From NCBI GenBank assembly GCA_944383545.1, contig CALWPY010000001.1, forward strand, positions 229,980-293,979: a DNA stretch of 64,000 bases, written 5' to 3'. A model generated the notes under the pieces. It was not told where the DNA came from, searched no databases, and saw only the letters and a list, made by a program, of their open reading frames with translations. The stretch comes from an uncultured Lachnospiraceae bacterium. GTDB taxonomy: Bacteria; Bacillota; Clostridia; Lachnospirales; Lachnospiraceae. Below are positions 1 through 6,478 of the stretch, piece after piece; the first letter of the stretch is position 1, and every line of letters begins with the position of its first letter. The position numbers and the translations under genes were made by a program.

Positions 1-1
1 C

Positions 2-277
2 GGTACTGTAACAATGGACGTTGTAAAGGCTATTAACGATATTAAAGCAGGTAAGATTGAATACAGACTCGATAAGTCAAACATTATCCATGTGCCAATT
101 GGAAAGGCTTCTTTCACAGAGGAGCAGTTAACGGACAACTTCCAGACTTTAATAGACGCAGTTATAAAGGCTAAGCCTGCTGCTGCAAAGGGACAGTATT
201 TAAGAAGCGTGGTTATAGCTTCAACTATGGGCCCTGGAGTTAAGCTTAATACAGTTAAGCTTGGCGCTGCACAGTAA
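2..277 (+). CDS. rplA: Ribosomal protein L1, C-terminal part (5' end outside window)
   Basis: The frame is open from base 2 and ends in TAA at 275-277. It encodes the C-terminal ~91 residues of large-subunit protein L1: the GTVTMDV motif at the window edge, then the KAGKIEYR and FTEEQL segments and the GPGVKLN tail typical of bacterial L1. L1 binds 23S rRNA at the L1 stalk and usually represses its own operon. In most Firmicutes rplJ and rplL follow; here a terminator and a carrier-protein gene follow instead. The upstream part is missing only because the window starts here. Confidence 0.95.
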   Translation, partial: GTVTMDVVKAINDIKAGKIEYRLDKSNIIHVPIGKASFTEEQLTDNFQTLIDAVIKAKPAAAKGQYLRSVVIASTMGPGVKLNTVKLGAAQ

Positions 278-302
278 GCATAGGATTATTTCTGAGGATT
301 TC

Positions 303-333
303 AGGACAGTCTCGTTTGAGGCTGTCCTTTTTA
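303..333 (+). terminator. Rho-independent terminator after rplA
   Basis: An 11-bp stem (303-313 with 318-328, one G-U pair), a GTTT loop and a T-rich tail at 328-332. It lies 26 bases after the rplA stop and ends that transcript. Confidence 0.9.
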
Positions 334-372
334 TTGAGGCAAATTTTATATAATGATGACAATGTTTTTTGG

Positions 373-401
373 TTGATTTTCACATATATTTCTAGTAAAA
401 T
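373..401 (+). promoter_or_regulatory. Probable sigma-A promoter for the carrier-protein cassette
   Basis: TTGATT at 373-378, a 17-base spacer and TAAAAT at 396-401, about 50 bases before the carrier-protein start. It follows the rplA terminator, so the cassette is probably an independent transcription unit. Confidence 0.55.
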
Positions 402-451
402 AAAATTATCTAATCAGACGGGTATTTTTACTTATATAAGGAGGGCGTAAA

Positions 452-706
452 ATGGATAGGGAAAAATTAAATTTTGAGCTCACAGAGCTTATAAAGACAG
501 TTATCCCCGATATAGACGAGGTGGATATGAACGCATCCATTACAGATGAGTATGGCGTGAATTCCATATCTATAATCAGACTTATTGTTGCGGCTGAAAA
601 CAAATTCGGGGTATCATTTTCGGATTATGAGCTGGACCTTTCTTCATATGACACGTTCGGAGACTTGGCGGCTGCAGTTTCTGAAAAATTGGAATTAGAA
701 GATTAA
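452..706 (+). CDS. Acyl/peptidyl carrier protein-like protein
   Basis: This 84-residue acidic protein has the length and helical pattern of an acyl or peptidyl carrier protein. The putative phosphopantetheine attachment serine is Ser38 in GVNSIS. The residue before it is Asn37 rather than the usual Asp of the DSL motif, which is unusual but keeps the serine. A strong AAGGAGGG site lies upstream of the ATG. It is followed 22 bases later by a protein of unknown function and then by an Sfp-type transferase that could load it. No adenylation, ketosynthase or condensation gene is nearby, so the substrate is unknown. It is not the fatty-acid AcpP by context. The carrier fold is likely; the role is open. 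Confidence 0.8.
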   Translation: MDREKLNFELTELIKTVIPDIDEVDMNASITDEYGVNSISIIRLIVAAENKFGVSFSDYELDLSSYDTFGDLAAAVSEKLELED

Positions 707-728
707 TGGAGAAGTGGAGGTTAAAAAA

Positions 729-1784
729 ATGGCAAATATGAAAAAATTAAAAGTAACATATCCTACCATTACGTCGTGGCAGTGGCATGCTACTCTTTTT
801 TCCATTCTATCTGATGATGAGAATGCAAAAAAATGGATATACAGTAACTATATACAGCTGAGATGTTATAATATTCAGGAGATATTTACGGGGGATGATA
901 TGCTGTTTGCGGATATCATGCCGGGTAGCAGCTCACTTAAAGAATGTCCTTATCTCATAACCTCACTTATGACAAAAGAACAGATAGAAAGCTATTGCGG
1001 AAATATTATTGATTTCATAATCAAGACAATAGATTTAAACGGTTATGTATATGGCGTTTTTGATGAAGCAAAAATCCTTTGTGACACAGAGGTAGATTAT
1101 AAATTCCCTCATGAGCTTTTTATATACGGTTATAACATAGATGAAGAGATTTTTTATGTTGGCGATTTTACATTTAAAGACCATTATTCATACACTACAG
1201 TATCTTTTAAGGATGTAGAAAAGGGCTATGAAGTTATTACGGCTCAGGATGACCATATGTTTAAGGATGATTACAAGGGTACAAGAGGACTTTATGTAAT
1301 ACTTAAAAACAGTGATACTCCTTATTATGAAGTGGATATTGAGCTGATAAAGACTACCTTGAGAGAATATCTGAATTCCATGGACACCAAAAATCACTTC
1401 AGAATGATGAGAAACCGTTTTGATGATACAATTTTTGGCGTAGATGTTTATGACAGGGTGCTTTCCAGAATAAACAGCCAGATGAGTGAGGAAGAGCCGG
1501 ATTTTGACATAAGGGCATTACATCTTATGTATGACCATAAGGTGCTTATGCTTGAAAGGCTTAAATATCTTATGGCAAATGATTATATGGAATATGATAA
1601 GGAGATACTTGATGAGTATAAGACTGTTGTGGTAAATATGCTTGCCGCAAGAAATCTGCTTGTAAGAATATCAATAACAGGTGATACAGGAGCTGCCGTA
1701 AGGTTTAAAAAGTACTTTAACATAGCAAAGGAAAAAGAGGTTTCGATTCTTCTCAAAGTACTTTCGCTTTTGGATAATAAATAA
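729..1784 (+). CDS. Uncharacterised protein of the carrier-protein cassette, weakly BtrH/C39-like
   Basis: A 351-residue soluble protein with no signal peptide or clear membrane segment. The start is ATG 729, because GTG 714 is part of the GTGGAGG ribosome binding site. I do not recognise the family with certainty. The middle segment (about residues 115-155, with FPHELFIYGYN followed by FYVGDF) resembles the His/Asp half of C39-peptidase-like BtrH N-terminal domains, which act as acyltransferases on carrier proteins. The N-terminal stretch that would hold the nucleophile reads SWQWHATL, with no cysteine there, so any catalysis would be altered or absent. The C-terminal third is helical. Its position between a carrier protein and a phosphopantetheinyl transferase suggests that it acts on the carrier-bound substrate; that is inference. 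Confidence 0.6.
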   Translation: MANMKKLKVTYPTITSWQWHATLFSILSDDENAKKWIYSNYIQLRCYNIQEIFTGDDMLFADIMPGSSSLKECPYLITSLMTKEQIESYCGNIIDFIIKTIDLNGYVYGVFDEAKILCDTEVDYKFPHELFIYGYNIDEEIFYVGDFTFKDHYSYTTVSFKDVEKGYEVITAQDDHMFKDDYKGTRGLYVILKNSDTPYYEVDIELIKTTLREYLNSMDTKNHFRMMRNRFDDTIFGVDVYDRVLSRINSQMSEEEPDFDIRALHLMYDHKVLMLERLKYLMANDYMEYDKEILDEYKTVVVNMLAARNLLVRISITGDTGAAVRFKKYFNIAKEKEVSILLKVLSLLDNK

Positions 1785-1804
1785 GATTAGAAAGAAATCA
1801 AATC

Positions 1805-2458
1805 ATGCTTAAGGTCGGCATAGTAAAAATACCCTCAAATGAAAATGAGGCAGAACTTGAAAATATAATTTCAGAACTTTATGAGGACAGAAGAAAAAGT
1901 CTGGCGAAGATAAAAAATGAGAAATCCCGCCGCGAGGGAGCCTTCGCCGGACTTGTTCTTCAAAGGATGCTTGGCGAGCTGGGTTATAAAAAAGAAGACA
2001 TTATTATAGTAAAAAATGAACACGGCAAACCGTATATAAATTCCATTGAAAATCCGCCTGTATACTTTAATCTGTCCCATTCACACGGTTATGTGGCATG
2101 TGCCGTGTCAGACAATGAGGTGGGAATTGATATAGAATCTATACGGGAATTTAATATAAAAATTGCAGAGAGATGTTTTCATAAAAAAGAATATGAATAT
2201 CTCAAACAGTTTAGCGGTAAAGAGCAGGAAGAAAAATTCTGCCGTATATGGACCATGAAGGAAAGTTACTTAAAATTTACCGGGCAGGGTATAAGCATAC
2301 CGCTTGCTTCATTCTGCGTGAGTCCGCCTGATTTAAGAATTGAAGAAGTTACTGATGAGGCGCGTTGCCTGTACTGGAATAAAGTTAGTTTTTTAACACC
2401 TGAGGCACCTGCAGGGTACTTAATTTCATTATGTAAATGGCAGGTAAAAAAACCTTGA
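1805..2458 (+). CDS. 4'-phosphopantetheinyl transferase, Sfp type
   Basis: At 217 residues it matches the pseudo-dimeric Sfp/Gsp/AcpT class. It transfers phosphopantetheine from CoA to the serine of carrier proteins. Visible motifs: NLSHSHG (residues 89-95), the magnesium-binding GIDIE (107-111, Asp109 and Glu111), and WTMKESYLK (149-157, catalytic Glu153 and Lys157). The gene follows the 351-residue protein by 20 bases with only a weak ribosome binding site, so it is probably co-transcribed with the carrier protein 1.1 kb upstream, its most likely substrate. The stop codon overlaps the -35 box of the tRNA-Arg promoter. Confidence 0.92.
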   Translation: MLKVGIVKIPSNENEAELENIISELYEDRRKSLAKIKNEKSRREGAFAGLVLQRMLGELGYKKEDIIIVKNEHGKPYINSIENPPVYFNLSHSHGYVACAVSDNEVGIDIESIREFNIKIAERCFHKKEYEYLKQFSGKEQEEKFCRIWTMKESYLKFTGQGISIPLASFCVSPPDLRIEEVTDEARCLYWNKVSFLTPEAPAGYLISLCKWQVKKP

Positions 2459-2484
2459 CATATGGTGTTGTTCGTATGTATAAT
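2455..2484 (+). promoter_or_regulatory. Promoter of tRNA-Arg
   Basis: TTGACA at 2455-2460 and TATAAT at 2479-2484, both consensus, with an 18-base spacer. The tRNA begins 20 bases downstream. The -35 box overlaps the TGA stop of the transferase gene. Confidence 0.85.
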
Positions 2485-2504
2485 AGCAATGTTGCAAAAC
2501 GATT

Positions 2505-2578
2505 GTGCTTGTAGCTCAGCTGGATAGAGCGTTTGGCTACGGACCAAAAGGCCGGGGGTTCGAATCCCTCCAGGCACG
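2505..2578 (+). tRNA. tRNA-Arg (anticodon ACG)
   Basis: The 74-base sequence folds as a cloverleaf. The 7-bp acceptor stem is GTGCTTG with CAGGCAC, including one G-U pair. The D arm is GCTC/GAGC, the anticodon stem TTTGG/CCAAA with loop CTACGGA, and the T arm contains GGTTCGAATCC. The anticodon ACG is read as ICG after deamination and decodes CGN arginine codons. The CCA end is not encoded. Confidence 0.95.
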
Positions 2579-2630
2579 TTATAAATAACTTAATTTAATA
2601 ATTGTAAGGCAGTAAAACTGCCGGATAAAA

Positions 2631-2669
2631 AAACGGAGACATATTTGCACAATATGTCTCCGTTTTTTT
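2631..2669 (+). terminator. Terminator after tRNA-Arg
   Basis: A perfect 14-bp stem (2631-2644 with 2652-2665) and a run of seven T. It separates the tRNA from the feo promoter region. Confidence 0.93.
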
Positions 2670-2715
2670 GTTGCTTTTTGGCATATTTTTCTTATAAAAC
2701 CGCTTGACAAATGAA

Positions 2716-2734
2716 TTAGTTTAAGCTAACCTAT
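2716..2734. promoter_or_regulatory. DtxR/IdeR-like iron box 1 upstream of feo
   Basis: The 19-mer TTAGTTTAAGCTAACCTAT matches 16 of 19 positions of the DtxR/IdeR operator consensus, an interrupted palindrome with TTAG on the left and CTAACC on the right. A TTGACA hexamer at 2704-2709 lies just before it, so a repressor bound here would cover the promoter. The downstream genes import ferrous iron, which fits iron-dependent repression. No regulator gene is in the window. Confidence 0.7.
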
Positions 2735-2740
2735 AGGAAG

Positions 2741-2759
2741 TTAGAAGATACTAACCAAA
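2741..2759. promoter_or_regulatory. DtxR/IdeR-like iron box 2 upstream of feo
   Basis: TTAGAAGATACTAACCAAA keeps the outer TTAG and CTAACC half-site cores and matches about 13 of 19 consensus positions. It lies 25 bases after the first box on the same helical side (about 2.4 turns), suggesting paired binding. Confidence 0.5.
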
Positions 2760-2783
2760 TTTAGGATAAAAGCGGTGGTGATA

Positions 2784-2996
2784 ATGATGCCTTTAACTAT
2801 GGCAAATCCGGGAGAAAAAAACCTGATACTTAAGGTAGGAGGAAAATCGGATACAAGGCAATTCCTTGAAAATTTGGGATTTGTTGCGGGAGCAGATGTA
2901 ACAGTTGTATCTGAAATAAACGGAAATCTGATAGTAAATATCAAAGAATCCCGTATTGCGATAAACCGTGAAATGGCTTCTAAAATTATGATTTAA
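2784..2996 (+). CDS. feoA: FeoA-family protein (first copy)
   Basis: A 70-residue SH3-like FeoA domain, which in other bacteria is a cytosolic accessory of the FeoB ferrous iron permease. Recognisable features are MPLTMANPGE at the start, LENLGFVAGADVTV in the middle and NIKESRIAINREMASKI at the end. I chose ATG 2784 over the upstream GTG 2775 because the GTGGTG bases serve better as a ribosome binding site and the protein then begins at the conserved MMPL. A second feoA and feoB follow, all co-directional, under the boxes at 2716-2759. Confidence 0.88.
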   Translation: MMPLTMANPGEKNLILKVGGKSDTRQFLENLGFVAGADVTVVSEINGNLIVNIKESRIAINREMASKIMI

Positions 2997-3041
2997 ATTA
3001 AAACACGGTTAAGATTAATACAATGTGAAAGGAGAATCCTA

Positions 3042-3263
3042 ATGAAGACACTTAAGGAAACAAAGTGTGGTGAAACAGTCCGCGTTGTAAAGATAAACGG
3101 CACAGGTGCCGTTAAGCGCCGTATTATGGACATGGGAATCACAAAGGGAATAGAGATTTACGTAAGAAAAGTCGCTCCTCTTGGTGACCCTGTTGAAGTT
3201 ACGGTACGAGGCTATGAGCTTTCACTTCGTAAGGCAGATGCAGACAACATAGATGTTGAGTAA
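3042..3263 (+). CDS. feoA: FeoA-family protein (second copy)
   Basis: A 73-residue second FeoA-like SH3 domain, starting MKTLKETKCGE and carrying RIMDMGITKGIEIYVRKVAPLGDPVEV and ELSLRKADA, the usual FeoA signature. It has a good AAAGGAG site. Two feoA genes before feoB are common in Clostridia. The copies differ clearly, so this is not a recent duplication, and separate roles in FeoB assembly are possible. Confidence 0.92.
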   Translation: MKTLKETKCGETVRVVKINGTGAVKRRIMDMGITKGIEIYVRKVAPLGDPVEVTVRGYELSLRKADADNIDVE

Positions 3264-3310
3264 ATTTAAGGGAAGTTATTAGAATTTTATTTTGATAAGG
3301 AGGAACGAAG

Positions 3311-5473
3311 ATGTCTATTAGAATTGCTCTTGCCGGAAATCCTAACTCCGGAAAGACAACTTTATTTAACGCGCTTACCGGTGCCAACCAATATGTAGGT
3401 AACTGGCCGGGTGTTACAGTAGAAAAGAAAGAGGGAAAATTGAAAAATAACAAAGAGGTTGTAATCACTGACCTTCCCGGAATATATTCACTTTCCCCAT
3501 ATACTCTTGAAGAGGTTGTTGCCAGAAATTATCTTATTAAAGAAAATCCTGATGCGATACTTAATATAATTGATGGTACAAATCTTGAGAGAAACCTTTA
3601 TCTTACCACACAGCTTACAGAACTCGGAATACCTGTTGTAGTTGCAGTAAACATGATAGATATTGTCAGGAAAAACGGCGATAAGATTAACTTAAAGAAG
3701 CTGTCTGATGCACTCGGCTGCGAAATATATGAGATTTCAGCCTTAAAGGGTGACGGAGTTACAGAGGCTGCAGAAGCAGCAGTCAAAGCCGCAAAGAATA
3801 AGAAAAATACACAGGCTGTACATAGATTTGCGGATGATGTTGAAACCGTGATTTCTTACATTGAAGATACGGCACTTGACAGCGTGGAGGAAGATAAGAA
3901 ACGCTGGTATGCGATAAAGCTCTTTGAACGTGATGAGAAGGTCATGGAACAGCTTAAGCTTGATGAAGTAGTAAAGAGTGCGGTTGAGAAAGAAATTAAA
4001 TCATGTGAAGATTCCCGTGATGATGATGCTGAAAGTATTATTACCGCAGAGCGTTATGAGTACATAGGTAAGATTATAAAGGACTGTTATGTTAAAAAGA
4101 ATAAAGGAGCTCTTACTACCTCCGATAAGATTGACAAGATAGTAACAAACCGCTTCCTTGCACTTCCTATATTTGCGGTTGTTATGTTTATAGTGTATTA
4201 TGTATCCGTAACGACAGTCGGTACTATTGCTACGGACTGGACAAATGATGTGTTTGTAGGTGAGTGGCTGCAGGGAGGAGCAACTTCTCTGCTTGAGAGT
4301 ATTAACTGTGCAGGATGGCTTCAGAGCCTGATTGTTGATGGTATAATCGGTGGTGTCGGTGCAGTTATCGGCTTCGTACCACAGATGCTTGTGCTCTTTA
4401 TCTTCCTTGGCTTCCTTGAGGGTTGTGGATATATGGCACGTATAGCTTTCATAATGGATAGGATTTTCCGTAAATTCGGCCTTTCAGGTAAGTCATTTAT
4501 TCCTATGCTTATAGGAACAGGTTGCGGCGTTCCGGGTGTTATGGCAAGCCGTACTATTGAAAATGACAGAGACAGAAAAATGACAATAATGACAACTACA
4601 TTTATTCCTTGCGGTGCCAAGCTTCCTATCATTGCACTTATAGCAGGTGCGCTCTTTGACGGAGCATGGTGGGTTGCACCAAGTGCTTATTTTGTGGGCG
4701 TTGCGGCAATTATTATTTCAGGAATTATTCTTAAGAAAACAAAGATGTTTGCAGGAGACCCGGCTCCTTTCGTAATGGAGCTTCCCGCATATCATCTTCC
4801 TACAGTAGGTTATGTTCTTCGCAGCATGTGGGAGCGTGGATGGTCCTTTATAAAGAAGGCGGGAACAATTATCCTCCTTTCAACCATTGTTCTCTGGTTC
4901 TTGCAGGGCTTCAGCTTCACAGGAGGCTTCCACATGATAGAAGACCAGGTGGCAGAGAGTGCAGACAGTATACTTGCAGTTATCGGAAATGCATTTGCAT
5001 GGATATTTGCTCCGCTTGGCTGGGGTAACTGGGAGGCTGCAGTGGCTGCAGTTACAGGACTTATTGCAAAGGAAAATGTCGTTGCAACTTACGGTGTTAT
5101 TTATGGCTTTGCAGAGGTTGCAGAGGACGGAGCAGAATATTGGGGAACTCTTGCAAACAGTTTCACGACTATATCAGCATATTCCTTCCTCGTATTTAAT
5201 CTTCTCTGTGCACCTTGCTTTGCGGCAATCGGAGCTATAAAGAGAGAAATGAACAGTGCAAAGTGGACCTGGTTTGCAATAGGATATCAGACAATATTTG
5301 CTTACACCGTGAGCTTATGCATCTATCAGATTGGAAACCTTATTACAACAGACTCATTTGGAATAGGTACTGTTGTGGCATTTCTTATAGTGATTGCCTA
5401 CATATATCTTCTTTTCAGACCTAATAAAAATGCAGTTCATGACAGGATAATGCCAAACAAGGTTACAGCTTAA
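3311..5473 (+). CDS. feoB: Ferrous iron transport protein B
   Basis: A 720-residue permease that imports Fe2+ across the cytoplasmic membrane. The N-terminal G domain has G1 GNPNSGKT (residues 9-16), G3 DLPG and G4 NMID. A helical regulatory segment follows to about residue 270. The membrane half has paired Gate motifs containing conserved cysteines (GTGCGVPG and the FIPCGAKLP segment), with about eight hydrophobic segments. The length is normal for clostridial FeoB. The ribosome binding site is AAGGAGG. Co-transcription with the two feoA genes and the following Cys-rich small protein is likely. Confidence 0.97.
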   Translation: MSIRIALAGNPNSGKTTLFNALTGANQYVGNWPGVTVEKKEGKLKNNKEVVITDLPGIYSLSPYTLEEVVARNYLIKENPDAILNIIDGTNLERNLYLTTQLTELGIPVVVAVNMIDIVRKNGDKINLKKLSDALGCEIYEISALKGDGVTEAAEAAVKAAKNKKNTQAVHRFADDVETVISYIEDTALDSVEEDKKRWYAIKLFERDEKVMEQLKLDEVVKSAVEKEIKSCEDSRDDDAESIITAERYEYIGKIIKDCYVKKNKGALTTSDKIDKIVTNRFLALPIFAVVMFIVYYVSVTTVGTIATDWTNDVFVGEWLQGGATSLLESINCAGWLQSLIVDGIIGGVGAVIGFVPQMLVLFIFLGFLEGCGYMARIAFIMDRIFRKFGLSGKSFIPMLIGTGCGVPGVMASRTIENDRDRKMTIMTTTFIPCGAKLPIIALIAGALFDGAWWVAPSAYFVGVAAIIISGIILKKTKMFAGDPAPFVMELPAYHLPTVGYVLRSMWERGWSFIKKAGTIILLSTIVLWFLQGFSFTGGFHMIEDQVAESADSILAVIGNAFAWIFAPLGWGNWEAAVAAVTGLIAKENVVATYGVIYGFAEVAEDGAEYWGTLANSFTTISAYSFLVFNLLCAPCFAAIGAIKREMNSAKWTWFAIGYQTIFAYTVSLCIYQIGNLITTDSFGIGTVVAFLIVIAYIYLLFRPNKNAVHDRIMPNKVTA

Positions 5474-5504
5474 AATTGGTGAAGAAAAGCAAGGAGGGTC
5501 GGAC

Positions 5505-5672
5505 ATGAGTTTTTTAATTGATAATTTAGGAACGATAATAGTTTGTTTAGTGTTACTTGTTATTGTATCACTGATTATTATAAAAATGGCATCGGACAGG
5601 AAAAAGGGTAAAAGTTCATGTGGATGCGGGTGTGAAAGCTGTCCTTCCCACAGTGTATGTCATAAAAAATAA
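5505..5672 (+). CDS. FeoB-associated Cys-rich membrane protein
   Basis: A 55-residue protein: one transmembrane helix (about residues 10-27), then a positively charged linker and a short tail with cysteines at 39, 41, 43, 46 and 52 (CGCGCESC, then HSVCH). This is the typical small FeoB-associated protein of Firmicutes, thought to help pass or sense iron, in the position FeoC holds in enterobacteria. An AAGGAGG site precedes the ATG and the gene lies 31 bases after feoB. Confidence 0.85.
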   Translation: MSFLIDNLGTIIVCLVLLVIVSLIIIKMASDRKKGKSSCGCGCESCPSHSVCHKK

Positions 5673-5687
5673 CTTATGATTTTAACA

Positions 5688-5735
5688 GGCGGAAGCAGGC
5701 ATTAACTTATATGCAGGCTTCTGCTTTTTGTTTTC
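5688..5735 (+). terminator. Terminator of the feo operon
   Basis: GCGGAAGC at 5689-5696 pairs with GCTTCTGC at 5717-5724 (one G-U), with an inner GCAT/ATGC pairing and a TTTTT tail. Confidence 0.8.
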
Positions 5736-5767
5736 GATAAGAGATGTTTATATAAAGGGAGAATAAT

Positions 5768-6466
5768 ATGTTTTTAAGTATTGATAATTTAAATAAGAGT
5801 TATGGCGAGGGAGAAAACCGGGTTAAAGTACTGAACGATATTAATTTGGAAATTGAAAAGGGTGAAATCTGCGTGCTTCTGGGCCCGTCAGGCTCTGGTA
5901 AATCCACCCTTCTTAATATAATAGGAGGAATAGAATCAGCAGACGGTGGAAGTGTAAGTATAAACGGTGAAAAAACAAACGATATGAATGAGAAAACCCT
6001 GTCTTTATACAGAAGAAATCATCTGGGTTATGTGTTTCAGTTTTATAATCTGATACCAAATCTTACCGTAAAGGAAAATATAGAGGTGGGTGCATATCTG
6101 AGTAAAAAACCACTTAATACGGATGAACTTCTTAAAATCTTAGGACTGTGGGAGCATAGAAATAAGCTTCCTAATCAGCTTTCCGGAGGCCAGCAGCAGA
6201 GAACTTCAATAGGGCGTGCCATTGTAAAAAATCCGGACCTTTTGCTTTGTGACGAGCCGACGGGAGCGCTTGACTACAATACTTCAAAAGAAATTTTAAC
6301 GCTTATTGAGGATATAAATAAAAAATTCAAAAATACCATAATTATTGTTACTCACAATGATACAATAAAGCTTATGGCAAATCATGTAATTAAACTCCGT
6401 GACGGCAAAGTGAGAAAAGAATACAGGAATGAAAATACTGTGTCTGCATCAGATTTGGAATGGTAG
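5768..6466 (+). CDS. ABC transporter ATP-binding protein, MacB/LolD family
   Basis: A 232-residue ATPase with Walker A GPSGSGKST (39-47), Q-loop VFQFYNLIP, signature LSGGQQQR, Walker B LLLCDEPTGALD and H-switch VTH. The Q-loop form and the PTGALD run are typical of the MacB/LolD/BceA group, which drive FtsX-like permeases in mechanotransmission rather than ordinary uptake. The next gene, 12 bases on, is such a permease. The substrate is not predictable from sequence; antimicrobial peptide export or resistance, or lipoprotein-related work, are common for the family. No adjacent two-component system is present. Confidence 0.93.
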   Translation: MFLSIDNLNKSYGEGENRVKVLNDINLEIEKGEICVLLGPSGSGKSTLLNIIGGIESADGGSVSINGEKTNDMNEKTLSLYRRNHLGYVFQFYNLIPNLTVKENIEVGAYLSKKPLNTDELLKILGLWEHRNKLPNQLSGGQQQRTSIGRAIVKNPDLLLCDEPTGALDYNTSKEILTLIEDINKKFKNTIIIVTHNDTIKLMANHVIKLRDGKVRKEYRNENTVSASDLEW

Positions 6467-6478
6467 GAGGAAATTAAC

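Noticed and set aside
2732..2737. TATAGG as the -10 of the feo promoter
   Set aside because: It is 22 bases from TTGACA, too far for a normal sigma-A promoter; the real -10 could not be fixed.
4828..5424. Alternative-frame open frames inside feoB
   Set aside because: Plus-strand frames without start signals, overlapping conserved membrane helices of FeoB.
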